Below are positions 1 to 6,182 of a DNA stretch of 6,182 nucleotides, piece after piece. The translations under genes were made by a program, and so were the position numbers. Location of the stretch: positions 1 through 6,182 of the forward strand of contig WFMP01000187.1 in NCBI GenBank assembly GCA_015489035.1. Reading direction: 5' to 3'. The first letter of the stretch is position 1. Each line of letters opens with the position of its first letter. Under the pieces are notes generated by a model. It was not told the DNA's origin. It did no database searches and saw only the letters and a list, made by a program, of their open reading frames with translations. Source of the DNA: Candidatus Altimarinota bacterium (lineage in GTDB: Bacteria > Patescibacteriota > Gracilibacteria > Absconditabacterales > Absconditicoccaceae).

Positions 1-20
1 GTGTTAAAATCCTTTTATAT
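1..20 (-). promoter_or_regulatory. Leader and possible ribosome binding site of the next gene
   Basis: Read on the minus strand, this stretch contains AAAAGGAT, a Shine-Dalgarno-like purine run, followed by nine bases before the window ends. No start codon lies inside the window at a suitable distance, so the next gene of the module probably starts just beyond position 1. This is the only Shine-Dalgarno-like sequence noticed upstream of a gene start here; the other starts lack one. Confidence 0.35.
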
Positions 21-40
21 AATAACTACCAAGAGCTATT
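21..40 (-). other. Second hairpin in the capsid-downstream intergenic region
   Basis: A stem of seven pairs (AATAGCT with AGTTATT, one of them G-U) closes a six-base loop. It lies between the terminator-like hairpin at 48-63 and the putative ribosome binding site of the next gene. It has no T-tract, so it is not a terminator by itself. It could be a leader structure or a transcript-end stabiliser. Such short AT-rich hairpins also arise by chance. Confidence 0.25.
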
Positions 41-44
41 ATAC

Positions 45-63
45 AAAAAGAGCCTAAGCTCTT
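45..63 (-). terminator. Rho-independent terminator-like hairpin after the capsid gene
   Basis: On the minus strand AAGAGC pairs with GCTCTT around a four-base TTAG loop (48-63), and the T-run continues to 45. It sits five bases after the stop codon of the major capsid gene. The stem is only six pairs, so it may be partial and allow some read-through to the next gene. An A-run precedes the stem, so it could also work on the other strand. Confidence 0.55.
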
Positions 64-68
64 ATTTT

Positions 69-899
69 TTATTGAGTTACTGTATCTACATAATCTACAC
101 AAATAGCTTTTGCATTTTCTCAAAAGATTTTTGCACCGTAAATAACTTCAGAAATCAAATTACTATAGAAACCATCTTGTCAATCTCTAACATCATATTT
201 ATTTAATTGTATTACAAAGTTTACTGCACCGTCTTGCATCATAATCATTTCTAATGAAGCAGTCAATGCATTTGTTTCAACAATTTTTACTCAAGAAATC
301 ATTCATAAGTATCATTTAGTTCTTAATGCTAAACCTTGGTCTGTATTATCTAACAAACCTGATTGTCTTAATACTGATGCCGCTACTGGAGCTACAAACA
401 ATACTAAGTTGTCAGTAACATTATTTTCAGCTAATGCTACTTTCATTTTTTCTATTTCACTAAATACATTAGTTTTAGTTAATGTAATAGGTGCTGCTTT
501 ATTTAATGTAGAAACTGTAGTAGAATTTAATACTGTATCTCTTACAGCTTCATCAATCATTCTACCTTCAGCTTCTCCAAATCTTTCAGCTATTCTACTT
601 TCTAAATCTAAATTAGATTGTGTTGCTTCAATATCTTTTAATCTTATTGATAATTTTTTAGTAGTATCAATTACTAAATTTTCAGAAGTGATTGTGAAAT
701 CACTATTTGTAATTGGGTCACCAGCAACTCAAGTTGTAAAGTTTAATGTTGGTAATGTTTGAACTGTTACTGTATCACCAGCTTTCTTTAATTCTCCTGT
801 AAATTGTGAATTAACAAAATTATAAAATACATTCTTTATATCTCTATTTCTTACAATTTCTTTCGCAAACAACTTAGGCACTATTATAGTATTAGCCAT
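69..899 (-). CDS. Major capsid protein (HK97-fold, P22 coat-like), code 25
   Basis: The 276-residue protein forms the icosahedral shell of the head. With TGA as Gly the frame is open from ATG (MANTIIVPKLFAKEIV) to TAA. Visible capsid features are an N-terminal helix region, a beta segment around AGDTVTV (residues 40-46), a helix-rich stretch with RLKDIEATQSNLDLESRIAERFGEAEGRMIDEAV, and a C-terminal half with LRTKGYLGMISGVKIVETN and EVIYGAKIFGENAKAICV. The last two resemble the GYvGxixGxxVxxSN and GAKxxxPEA segments of P22 coat-type capsids; this is recalled family knowledge, not a search. It follows the scaffold gene by 19 bases, the usual order. Gly codons are 6 TGA against 10 GGN by hand count, a much lower TGA share than in TerL. 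No Shine-Dalgarno sequence precedes the ATG. Confidence 0.85.
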
Positions 900-918
900 T
901 TTTTTATTAAATTAATTA

Positions 919-1419
919 TTAAATTCTTATCTTTATTTCTCACTTATCGTATCTAGCCATAACTTTTTTATATTCGTTCATAGGTAAGTCAGCAAGTTCA
1001 GTTTTTGTATATTCTGTTTGGTTGCCTCCATAATTACCTTGACTTATATTTCAAGTATTTGCTACTGTTCTGTTTTTTAAGATAGGGTCTCTATTTTCAA
1101 TAATAATTTTAGCTTCATCTAAACTTAATCACTTTTTTTTATAAGACTCAAGGTCTGTTTTATGTTCTTCGAACTCAGGATTTTTTGTTATAAATGTTTC
1201 TAATTCATTATCTACTTTAGGTTTACTATCTTTAAGTTTTCTTTTGTATTCAACTACAGCCTTTTCTGCTTTTTCTTTTGCTTCAATAGCTTCTTGTTTT
1301 TCTCTTCTTAATATTTCAAGCTCATCATTTTCTTCTGTGTTTTCATCTTCTGTAGTGTAATCTTCTTCTGTTCCTTCAACAACTGTTTCTTCTAATGCAT
1401 TAGTTTCATTTTCTGTCAT
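919..1419 (-). CDS. Capsid scaffolding-like protein
   Basis: The 166-residue protein has a very acidic N-terminal third (runs of E and D, residues 1-35) and a long charged helix likely to be a coiled coil (ELEILRREKQEAIEAKEKAE onward). Its C-terminal part reads KGLSLDEAKIIIENRDPI, then a Gly/Asn-rich linker, and ends ELADLPMNEYKKVMARYDKG and a basic tail. Acidic N-terminus, coiled coil, basic C-terminus and position directly before the capsid gene fit a scaffold that directs prohead assembly and then leaves. TGA at 1129-1131 would truncate it under the standard code. I chose ATG at 1417-1419. A GTG at 1468-1470 in the same frame would add 17 residues and cannot be excluded. The exact family is not recognised. 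Confidence 0.75.
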
Positions 1420-1538
1420 TGTATTTGTATTATTGTATAAAACTTGTTTTAAAAGTGTATGTTCAAACACTCAAATAATCTTTTATAGACTTACTCAGGT
1501 CTTATTTGTAATTTATTTATTAAACTTTAAAAGTCAAG
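1420..1538 (-). promoter_or_regulatory. Intergenic region before the scaffold gene, possible promoter
   Basis: These 119 bases between the 81-residue protein gene and the scaffold start hold most of a 37-base element that is repeated after TerL (1510-1546). They also contain an AT-rich TATACAAT-like stretch about 20 bases before the scaffold ATG and weak inverted repeats (AGAC/GTCT, GTGT/ACAC). No -35/-10 pair with good spacing is visible, so a promoter for scaffold and capsid is only a suggestion. If the GTG at 1468 is used, part of this is coding. Confidence 0.25.
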
Positions 1539-1546
1539 TTAAATAT
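1510..1546 (-). repeat. 37-base post-stop intergenic repeat, copy 2
   Basis: This copy matches 3660-3696 without gaps at 32 of 37 positions by hand alignment. The identical blocks are ATATTTAACTTGACTTT (17 bases, including the TAA stop of the upstream gene) and TAATAAATAAATT (13 bases), separated by seven variable bases. It contains a TTGACT hexamer that could be a -35 element, but no matching -10 is obvious. It lies at the 3' end of the 81-residue protein gene and before the scaffold gene. Confidence 0.6.
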
Positions 1547-1784
1547 TAGGCTCATATATTTCAGTAGTATATTTATCTACATTTTCTACAAAGTCCTTTC
1601 TTGCTTTTACATATATTTGATTTTCTTTTATTATTTCTAATTGTTTTTTGTCAGATAAATCAGCCGTTAAGATAAAATCTCATACTCTTCTTCTTGACTC
1701 TTCTTCTATTTTAATCAGCACTCCATATCAAGGGTGCTGTTTTAATCAAGCTAGTGCTTCAATTTCTTTTTCTGTTAAATTCAT
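1539..1784 (-). CDS. Small head-region protein between portal and scaffold genes
   Basis: This 81-residue soluble protein of unknown function (MNLTEKEIEALAGLKQHPGY...) is charged and helical, with the segment LKQHPGYGVLIKIEEESRRR (residues 14-33). A His-Pro-Gly near the N-terminus followed by a charged helix is seen in many small phage proteins encoded beside portal genes, so a role in head assembly is inferred from context only. The glycines at LAG, HPG and RVG are encoded by TGA. Its ATG overlaps the last ten bases of the portal gene, which implies translational coupling. It ends at a TAA that lies inside the 37-base repeat. No membrane segment or signal peptide is visible. Confidence 0.75.
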
Positions 1785-3628
1785 TGTTTAACTTGTTGAT
1801 TAGATAAAGGTTGTTGTGCATTTTGTTGTGCTTGTTGGTTCATTGCCATCATTCAAACCGCTTTACTTCATTCTGGTTGTTGAGCTTGTTGTTGCTGTTG
1901 AGCTTGTTGTTGTTGTCAGCTTAATATATAAGCTTGTTTATATTCTGTTACTGCTTTAAATTTAGCATCTGTATCAAGTGCTTGATTGTATATATCTAAA
2001 TAAGTTTTATAGTCTTCTCATTCTTTAGGACTTGGAGCTTCTTCATTTCTATTTAATCATTCTAAATATAATATTGCTCTTTCTTCGTCTGGAGTATATT
2101 CAATATATTTATCAGAGTCAAAGTTATTTATTCAGCTTAATTCTCAAATCTTTCTTAAGAAACTTCTAAAAGCATATCAAGGTTTCATATTTTGTAGATA
2201 TATTTGACTCACTGCCATTAGCTTATTAAAATCTTGTTCTTGTTCTTTTTTAAATTCTTGTCATCATCTAAGATTTATAATAATTTTACCATCATCAACA
2301 AACTCATTTCTTTTTAATTGTAATGAAATAGCTTCTCATCTATCAAACATTGCTATCCTTTTTTTACCTTTAAAGTATAATACATATTGTTTGTAATGCT
2401 CATACCAGAAATCTTTTAATCATCTTAAATAGTTTTGTCATATATAAGATAATACAGTATTTGAATTAGCTTGTAATGTTTTAACTTCTCATAAAGTCAT
2501 TGAGCCACCAATAGGAAATCAAAATTGCATATCACTTACTCAGGTCATTCTTTGACTATAACTGTCCATCTCTTGTTTCATTACATTAGGAAATTGACTA
2601 GGATTAGGTTGTTCATCTACATAGATTTGACTTCATAAGTTTCAATTACTATTTACAGGAATATATCTACCTCAAGGTTTCTTTTTTCAAAGTAAATCCA
2701 TATTTATTCATAATCAACTATCAATAAACTTATCAGGTCAAAGTGCAGATATTCTTGCTTGTAATGTTTGTAATTTAGTTAGCTCTGTAATTACATCTTG
2801 ATATTTCCAAACTTCATCAACTATACTTACTCAAAAGAAACTATTATATTTAGGTTTCCTTCTATGTAATTTTATAGGGAACTCTATTTTATTAAAGTTT
2901 ACATATTTAGTTTTAGTTAAGTCTTCTAGTTCTACATATCTTATAAGTAAAGTTCTGTTATTAGCCCAAGTGGTTAATACTTTCTTTCAGTTATAAATTG
3001 TGTAATGGTCATATATATCAGCAAGTCAATCATTATTTGGAATTGTTCTTACATCATTACTTTCATTATACTCATATTCATTAAGTTGTAATTCATAATC
3101 TATATCAGACATTATTTTATCTACATTTGTGTATCAATCATCTTTTTCTAATTGAAACTTGTTTACTCTTCTTTCTATTCAAAAGAACCTCATAGTATTT
3201 CATCTCCAGTTCTTAGGGTCAGGAATAACAGACAACGGGTCAATAGAATGTTCTATTGGTGTTTCAGTTTCAAAATCAAATCAATCAGCTACAGTTATTC
3301 ATATTCAATACATACCATTATGTTGTATAATATCTTCTCTTATGTTATGAAAATCTATTATCTCCATATCATTTTTAAATACTTTTTTGATATTTTCTAT
3401 TTTTTCTTTTCAAAGTATTCAATCATTAGTTGCTACATCTATTTTTAAACTATCTCATAGAAACAAACTTCATTCAAGTTGCATATTTCTATAAATTAAA
3501 TCTATTCTAAAGTCTTCCATATTAGGGAAAACTTTGTCTATCATATTTCTTTTTTGTTCTCTTACTTGTCTTATTGAATTATATCAAAGTTCATACTCTT
3601 GTTGAACTTGTTCTTGTAATTTATCCAT
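1775..3628 (-). CDS. Portal protein, code 25
   Basis: The 617-residue protein would form the dodecameric ring at one capsid vertex through which DNA is packaged and ejected. It is continuous only when TGA is read as Gly. Portal-like features are a charged helical N-terminus, DPLSVIPDPKNW (about residues 130-141), YNSFFGVSIVDEVWKYQDVITEL (residues 261-283) resembling the wing/stem segment GxSxxxxxxxxxQ, and MTGVSD (361-366), a motif common in portals. The C-terminus is a low-complexity Gln/Ala tail (about 572-615). The gene starts 60 bases after TerL, has no Shine-Dalgarno sequence, and ends ...CAA TGA ATT TAA, overlapping the next gene by ten bases. Length, order and motifs make this assignment firm; the subfamily is unresolved. 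Confidence 0.88.
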
Positions 3629-3659
3629 AAGTTTATTTTAGTTGTAAATATACTTTGTC

Positions 3660-3696
3660 AATTTATTTATTATATACTTAAAGTCAAGTTAAATAT
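3660..3696 (-). repeat. 37-base post-stop intergenic repeat, copy 1
   Basis: This copy spans the TerL stop codon and part of the TerL-portal gap and matches 1510-1546 at 32 of 37 positions. On the minus strand it carries TTGACT, then TATAAT seven bases later, which is too close for a standard -35/-10 pair, and then TAATAAATAAATT and TTGACA. It may be a promoter, an RNA-processing or transcript-stability element, or a relic of duplication. The seven central bases differ most. Confidence 0.6.
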
Positions 3697-5992
3697 AATC
3701 TGGTGCATATATTTTATTATTTGAAACATTGACTTGAGACATAGAAATTGCTCAGCTAAGACTATCAATTAAATCGTCGTGCTTTCATTTAGGGAACTTT
3801 AATAGTTCTAGTTCTAAATCACTTATATTATTTTTAGGATGTATAATGTTATGTGATGAATATCTTGGTTGTAAGATAGTTCTTATTCTTGCATTCTTTT
3901 CTCAAGTTGGTCTTGTTTCATTTAATATAAAGAACTGGTTTCTTATTCTCATTTGTTTAGTTATTTCTAAACTTAACATTTTTTGATAAGCTACTACTTC
4001 TATTCAAAATCTATAAGCTCTTCACATACTTTTATATCTCATAGCAGTGTCAAATACTTCATTGATTATATTGTCAGGTGTTGTTTTTAAATGTTTTACT
4101 TCTAATATATAAACAATATTGTTTAATACTCATATAGTAATTATAGCTGTAAAATCTGCTTCTTGTCTTTCGCTTATAGCAGGGTCAATAAAAGAATATA
4201 TATCCATTAAATGAGTTCTATCACTTACATCATCATAATACTCAAAGTATTCTTTTTTAAAATCTCATCACTCAGCACTTACAGGTTCTTGTTGATATTG
4301 ACTTGCAAAATATAATGGTCAATCATTCTTAATCTTTTGAAAATATTCAGGACTAAATCTTTCAGGTCGAAAACTCTCTCATTTTTCATTTAGAGCAGGG
4401 ATTTTTATCACTTCCCACTTATCAGCTTCTTTTTCTAATATTTCTCAAACCAAATCATCTTCTCTCCATCTTTGCATTATTATGATTTGTTGTGATTTGT
4501 CTGTTTGTCTTCTTGATAGAAATGTAGACCAATACCATTCACTTACTTTATTTCTAATAGTTTCACTTTCAGCTTCTTCTCTTGTAGAATACGGGTCATC
4601 AATTATTAAACAATTATGAACTAAGATATTATTACAAAAGAAATTTTCATTATCTTCTACTTGAATATCATAAACTGTATATTCTCATTTTAAGGGTTTA
4701 ATATTTTGAACTCTTTCTTGTGATGGTGAATTATATGGCAAGCTTGACAAACTGTTATTAAGTTTTTTAAATCATTGTTTAATGGATTTTTGTTTTTGTG
4801 ATGAACTGCTAAATTTTCAGTATTTCAACATACACAACATTTGTTTCAATCTCTCTTTAAAACTTTTTTTCTTGCTCTGTAAAATTCATTTGGATAGTTT
4901 TTTATTCAAAATCAATGTTTGTAATTTGGATTTGATTTTCATAATAACTCTTTTGAGTGATAGTCATTTTTGCAATCTATATTGCAGAACTTTGTTAAAT
5001 GGCTTTGTGGTCTGAATATTTTTCAACACTCTTTGCACTCAATATCTTTTAGTTTTCTTGTAGATATTTTGCAAGTATCACATATAGCTCAATGTGTCTT
5101 TACTATATTTTTTTTGCACCTTTTGCATTTGTGTCAAGATTTTATCTCTCATAAACATTTCCTTGAACAAACTATTAAAGGAGTTCAATCTTTTACTTTT
5201 CTTCTTACTTCAGAAGTTCTTTTTAAAAATACTTTTCCACAATTCCAACACTCAACTTCTATATATCAATACTTTGTTTTCTCTACTCAACCTTTCCATC
5301 TGTGTGTATCATTGTTCCATTGTGTATATTCTATGGTCTCAGGTAGTTTTAATTTTAGTTCATTTATTAGTTGTCATTCCAAAAGCTCTTTTTGTTTTCA
5401 ATTCTCTAACTTTAAGTATTCTTTTATATTCTGTTTCATTAGTCTTATGATTATAAGATAAAATTTTATAATCTTTATAATTATTAACAACTTCTTCTAT
5501 GTTAATAAGTCATTTATCTGTGTTTATTTTTTCACCTTTTAATATACAATCTCAACCCTTTCAAGTTATTCATCAACCTACTCAATAAATACTAAACTCT
5601 CATCATCATTCTAAACTCCAATTGTTTATAGATTTATTATCTCCTTTAAATTTAGTATCAAATATTTCTTGATATTCTAAACTTTGCATTCTACTTCTTA
5701 TATTTCTTGAAAATCATTGTAATAGACTTAATGAATGTCAAGTATATAAAATATCTGTTTCAGGTTTTTTTCAATATAAATAAGCTATGTATTCTTGCAT
5801 TATTCTACTTTTTCAACTTCTAGGTGGAAGTGTAAGTATTAGATTTTTTATTTCTCAATTCATAAACTTTGTTAATGTTTCAGCTATCTTTATATGATGT
5901 GGTGCTACTTCAAAAAACTTATCTGTATATATACAAAAAGACAAGAAATCATTCCTTGCCATATCTAATAAAAATAAGTGTTCATCTTTCAT
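3689..5992 (-). CDS. terL: Terminase large subunit precursor with in-frame intein
   Basis: This is the ATP-driven DNA-packaging motor and headful/cos nuclease. The precursor is 767 residues; removing the 312-residue intein (149-460) leaves 455, a normal TerL size. The ATPase domain has Walker A LPPRSGKS (residues 55-62; the Gly codon is TGA at 5813-5815) and GVGGGITGKGGD just before the intein. The second extein starts with CLIIDDP (Walker B), followed by QRWREDDLVG and YFASQYQQEPVSAEGGDFKK. The nuclease domain shows FIDPAISERQEADFTA, FGIEVVAYQ and KGKHDDLIDSL, which carry the acidic metal-binding residues. Gly codons in the exteins are 24 TGA against 3 GGN by hand count. The ATG lies six bases after the stop of the upstream gene. 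It resembles the TerL group with RWHEDDLAG and YQQRP motifs. Confidence 0.93.
4613..5548 (-). mobile_element. Intein inserted before the TerL Walker B motif
   Basis: This 312-residue protein intron lies in frame with TerL. Block A is CILKGEKINTDKGLINIEEV (Cys1 nucleophile). Block B is TTGDHRIYT with the TxxH residues T69 and H72, followed by GYTQMERLSRENKVLI as in Hint domains. Block F is YTVYDIQVEDNENFF (290-304) and block G ends ILVHN with penultimate His and terminal Asn. The next extein residue is Cys (+1). Splicing would join GKGGD to CLIIDDP, giving the normal uninterrupted TerL motif. Block F has Glu in NEN where His is usual. Residues from about 110 to 275 are K/S/L/Q-rich and unlike any domain. 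No LAGLIDADG-type endonuclease is seen in this frame; the nuclease is encoded in another frame over the same DNA. All splicing residues are present, so it is probably active. Confidence 0.92.
4690..5439 (-). CDS. HNH homing endonuclease nested out of frame within the TerL intein
   Basis: This 249-residue ORF is read one base (+1) out of phase with TerL/intein. It has three probable zinc-knuckle modules: C64xxC67/C91xxxC95, C105xxC108/C120xxC123 and C135xxC138/C152xxxC156. HRWKGG (46-51) and KSNPNYKHG (168-176) are typical leaders in phage HNH nucleases. The C-terminal HNH domain reads LKRDGNKCCVCGN (194-206), VHHKNKNPLNND (212-223), NLITVCQACH (226-235), with Zn cysteines 201/204/231/234 and catalytic His213-His214, Asn222 or Asn226, and His235. 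The frame is open from a TAG at 5497 to a TAA at 4690-4692, just before intein block F. The ATG at 5437-5439 is its only Met codon. No Shine-Dalgarno sequence is visible. It probably nicks or cuts intein-less terL to drive homing. Alternatives are a frameshifted relic or expression by ribosomal frameshifting. Confidence 0.85.
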
Positions 5993-5998
5993 ATACTT

Positions 5999-6182
5999 TT
6001 ATTTATTATCTAAAAGTCTTTCTGCTATTTTCTTTTTTTGATTTTCTGTTAATTCTACTTTTACTGTTGTTTCATTCTTTTGCTCTATTTGTTGTATTGC
6101 TTTTCATAAACTTCTATCAAACATCTTTTCTATTATATCAAATCATTTTCATCATACCATTGCTTTTGCTACTATCTTTATA
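5999..6182 (-). CDS. Probable terminase small subunit, C-terminal part (cut by window edge)
   Basis: Only the last 60 residues lie in the window; the 5' end is outside. The visible part reads KAMVGGKGFDIIEKMFDRSLGKAIQQIEQ, then a Lys/Glu-rich tail ending ERLLDNK. The pattern of a Gly, a helix, DRxxGKxxQ and a charged tail resembles the C-terminal region of phage small terminase-like proteins that bind the packaging site and load TerL. The three glycines in VGGKG and the one in SLGK are all encoded by TGA. The gene ends six bases before the TerL ATG, consistent with a terS-terL pair. The assignment rests on this short motif and on position, so another small DNA-binding packaging protein is possible. 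Confidence 0.5.

Noticed and set aside
409..762. Plus-strand frame of 117 codons opposite the capsid gene
   Set aside because: It is the antisense shadow of a recognisable capsid protein; its sequence has no motif and no context.
1129..1470. A 113-residue acidic protein ending at 1129
   Set aside because: The end is a TGA, which is Gly in this genome; the protein continues to the TAA at 919. The GTG start at 1470 is less likely than the ATG at 1419.
1862..1920. The TTG/CTG-rich tract as a DNA repeat or recombination site
   Set aside because: It is simply the coding sequence of the Gln/Ala-rich tail of the portal protein.
3152..3448. Plus-strand Tyr/Ser-rich frames opposite the portal gene
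   Set aside because: They are antisense to a clear portal protein and low in complexity.
4690..5439. Sequencing indels that split an in-frame HNH intein
   Set aside because: Two compensating errors would be needed, the HNH frame has its own stop at the natural end of the domain, and codon choice protects the intein frame. It is kept only as a minor alternative.
4970..5461. Plus-strand open frames over the intein region (4782-5015, 4970-5461, 5094-5450)
   Set aside because: They are Phe/Ser/Leu/Cys-rich antisense shadows of the A-rich intein and HNH genes and show no domain.
4613..5548. A group I or II intron as carrier of the HNH gene
   Set aside because: The interruption reads through in frame with TerL and has Cys1, TxxH and terminal His-Asn before Cys, so it is an intein; no intron RNA core was noticed.
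69..6182. TGA as tryptophan (Mycoplasma-type code 4)
   Set aside because: TGA falls at Walker A, HNH RDG, TGVSD and other Gly sites, and real Trp positions use TGG.

Overview
The window is a run of tightly packed genes, all on the minus strand. They form the DNA-packaging and capsid-assembly module of a tailed (caudovirus-like) phage or prophage. In transcription order, from high to low coordinates, they are: the 3' end of a probable small terminase gene; the large terminase (TerL), interrupted by an intein; the portal protein; a small 81-residue head-region protein; an acidic scaffold-like protein; and the major capsid protein. A terminator-like hairpin follows, and then what looks like the leader of the next gene, which starts just outside the window.

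In the standard code every one of these genes is broken by many in-frame TGA codons. Reading TGA as glycine restores full-length proteins and puts Gly where the families need it: the Walker A Gly-Lys-Ser of TerL, the GITGKGGD segment before Walker B, the DDLVG and HDDLID regions, the portal TGVSD motif, the capsid GYLG segment, and the RDG and CxxCG positions of an HNH nuclease. TGG is still used for Trp. TAA is the stop codon of every gene here. This is genetic code 25, known from Absconditabacteria (SR1) and Gracilibacteria, so the host is most likely one of these Patescibacteria/CPR lineages. The DNA is strongly AT-rich.

The most unusual region is 4613-5548. TerL carries a 312-residue intein placed immediately before its Walker B motif. 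Between the N-terminal and C-terminal splicing blocks, a complete 249-codon HNH endonuclease gene with several zinc-binding Cys pairs lies in a different reading frame (+1 relative to TerL/intein). It has its own ATG and its own TAA. The intein frame stays free of TAA and TAG through the whole overlap, and codon choice in the HNH gene shifts exactly where a stop would otherwise appear in the intein frame. This suggests a dual-coding locus in which one DNA segment encodes both the splicing precursor and a separate homing nuclease.

The rest is a normal morphogenesis pathway. The terminase cuts DNA and pumps it through the portal into a prohead built from capsid and scaffold proteins. No convincing plus-strand genes, RNA genes, CRISPR arrays or transposons were seen.
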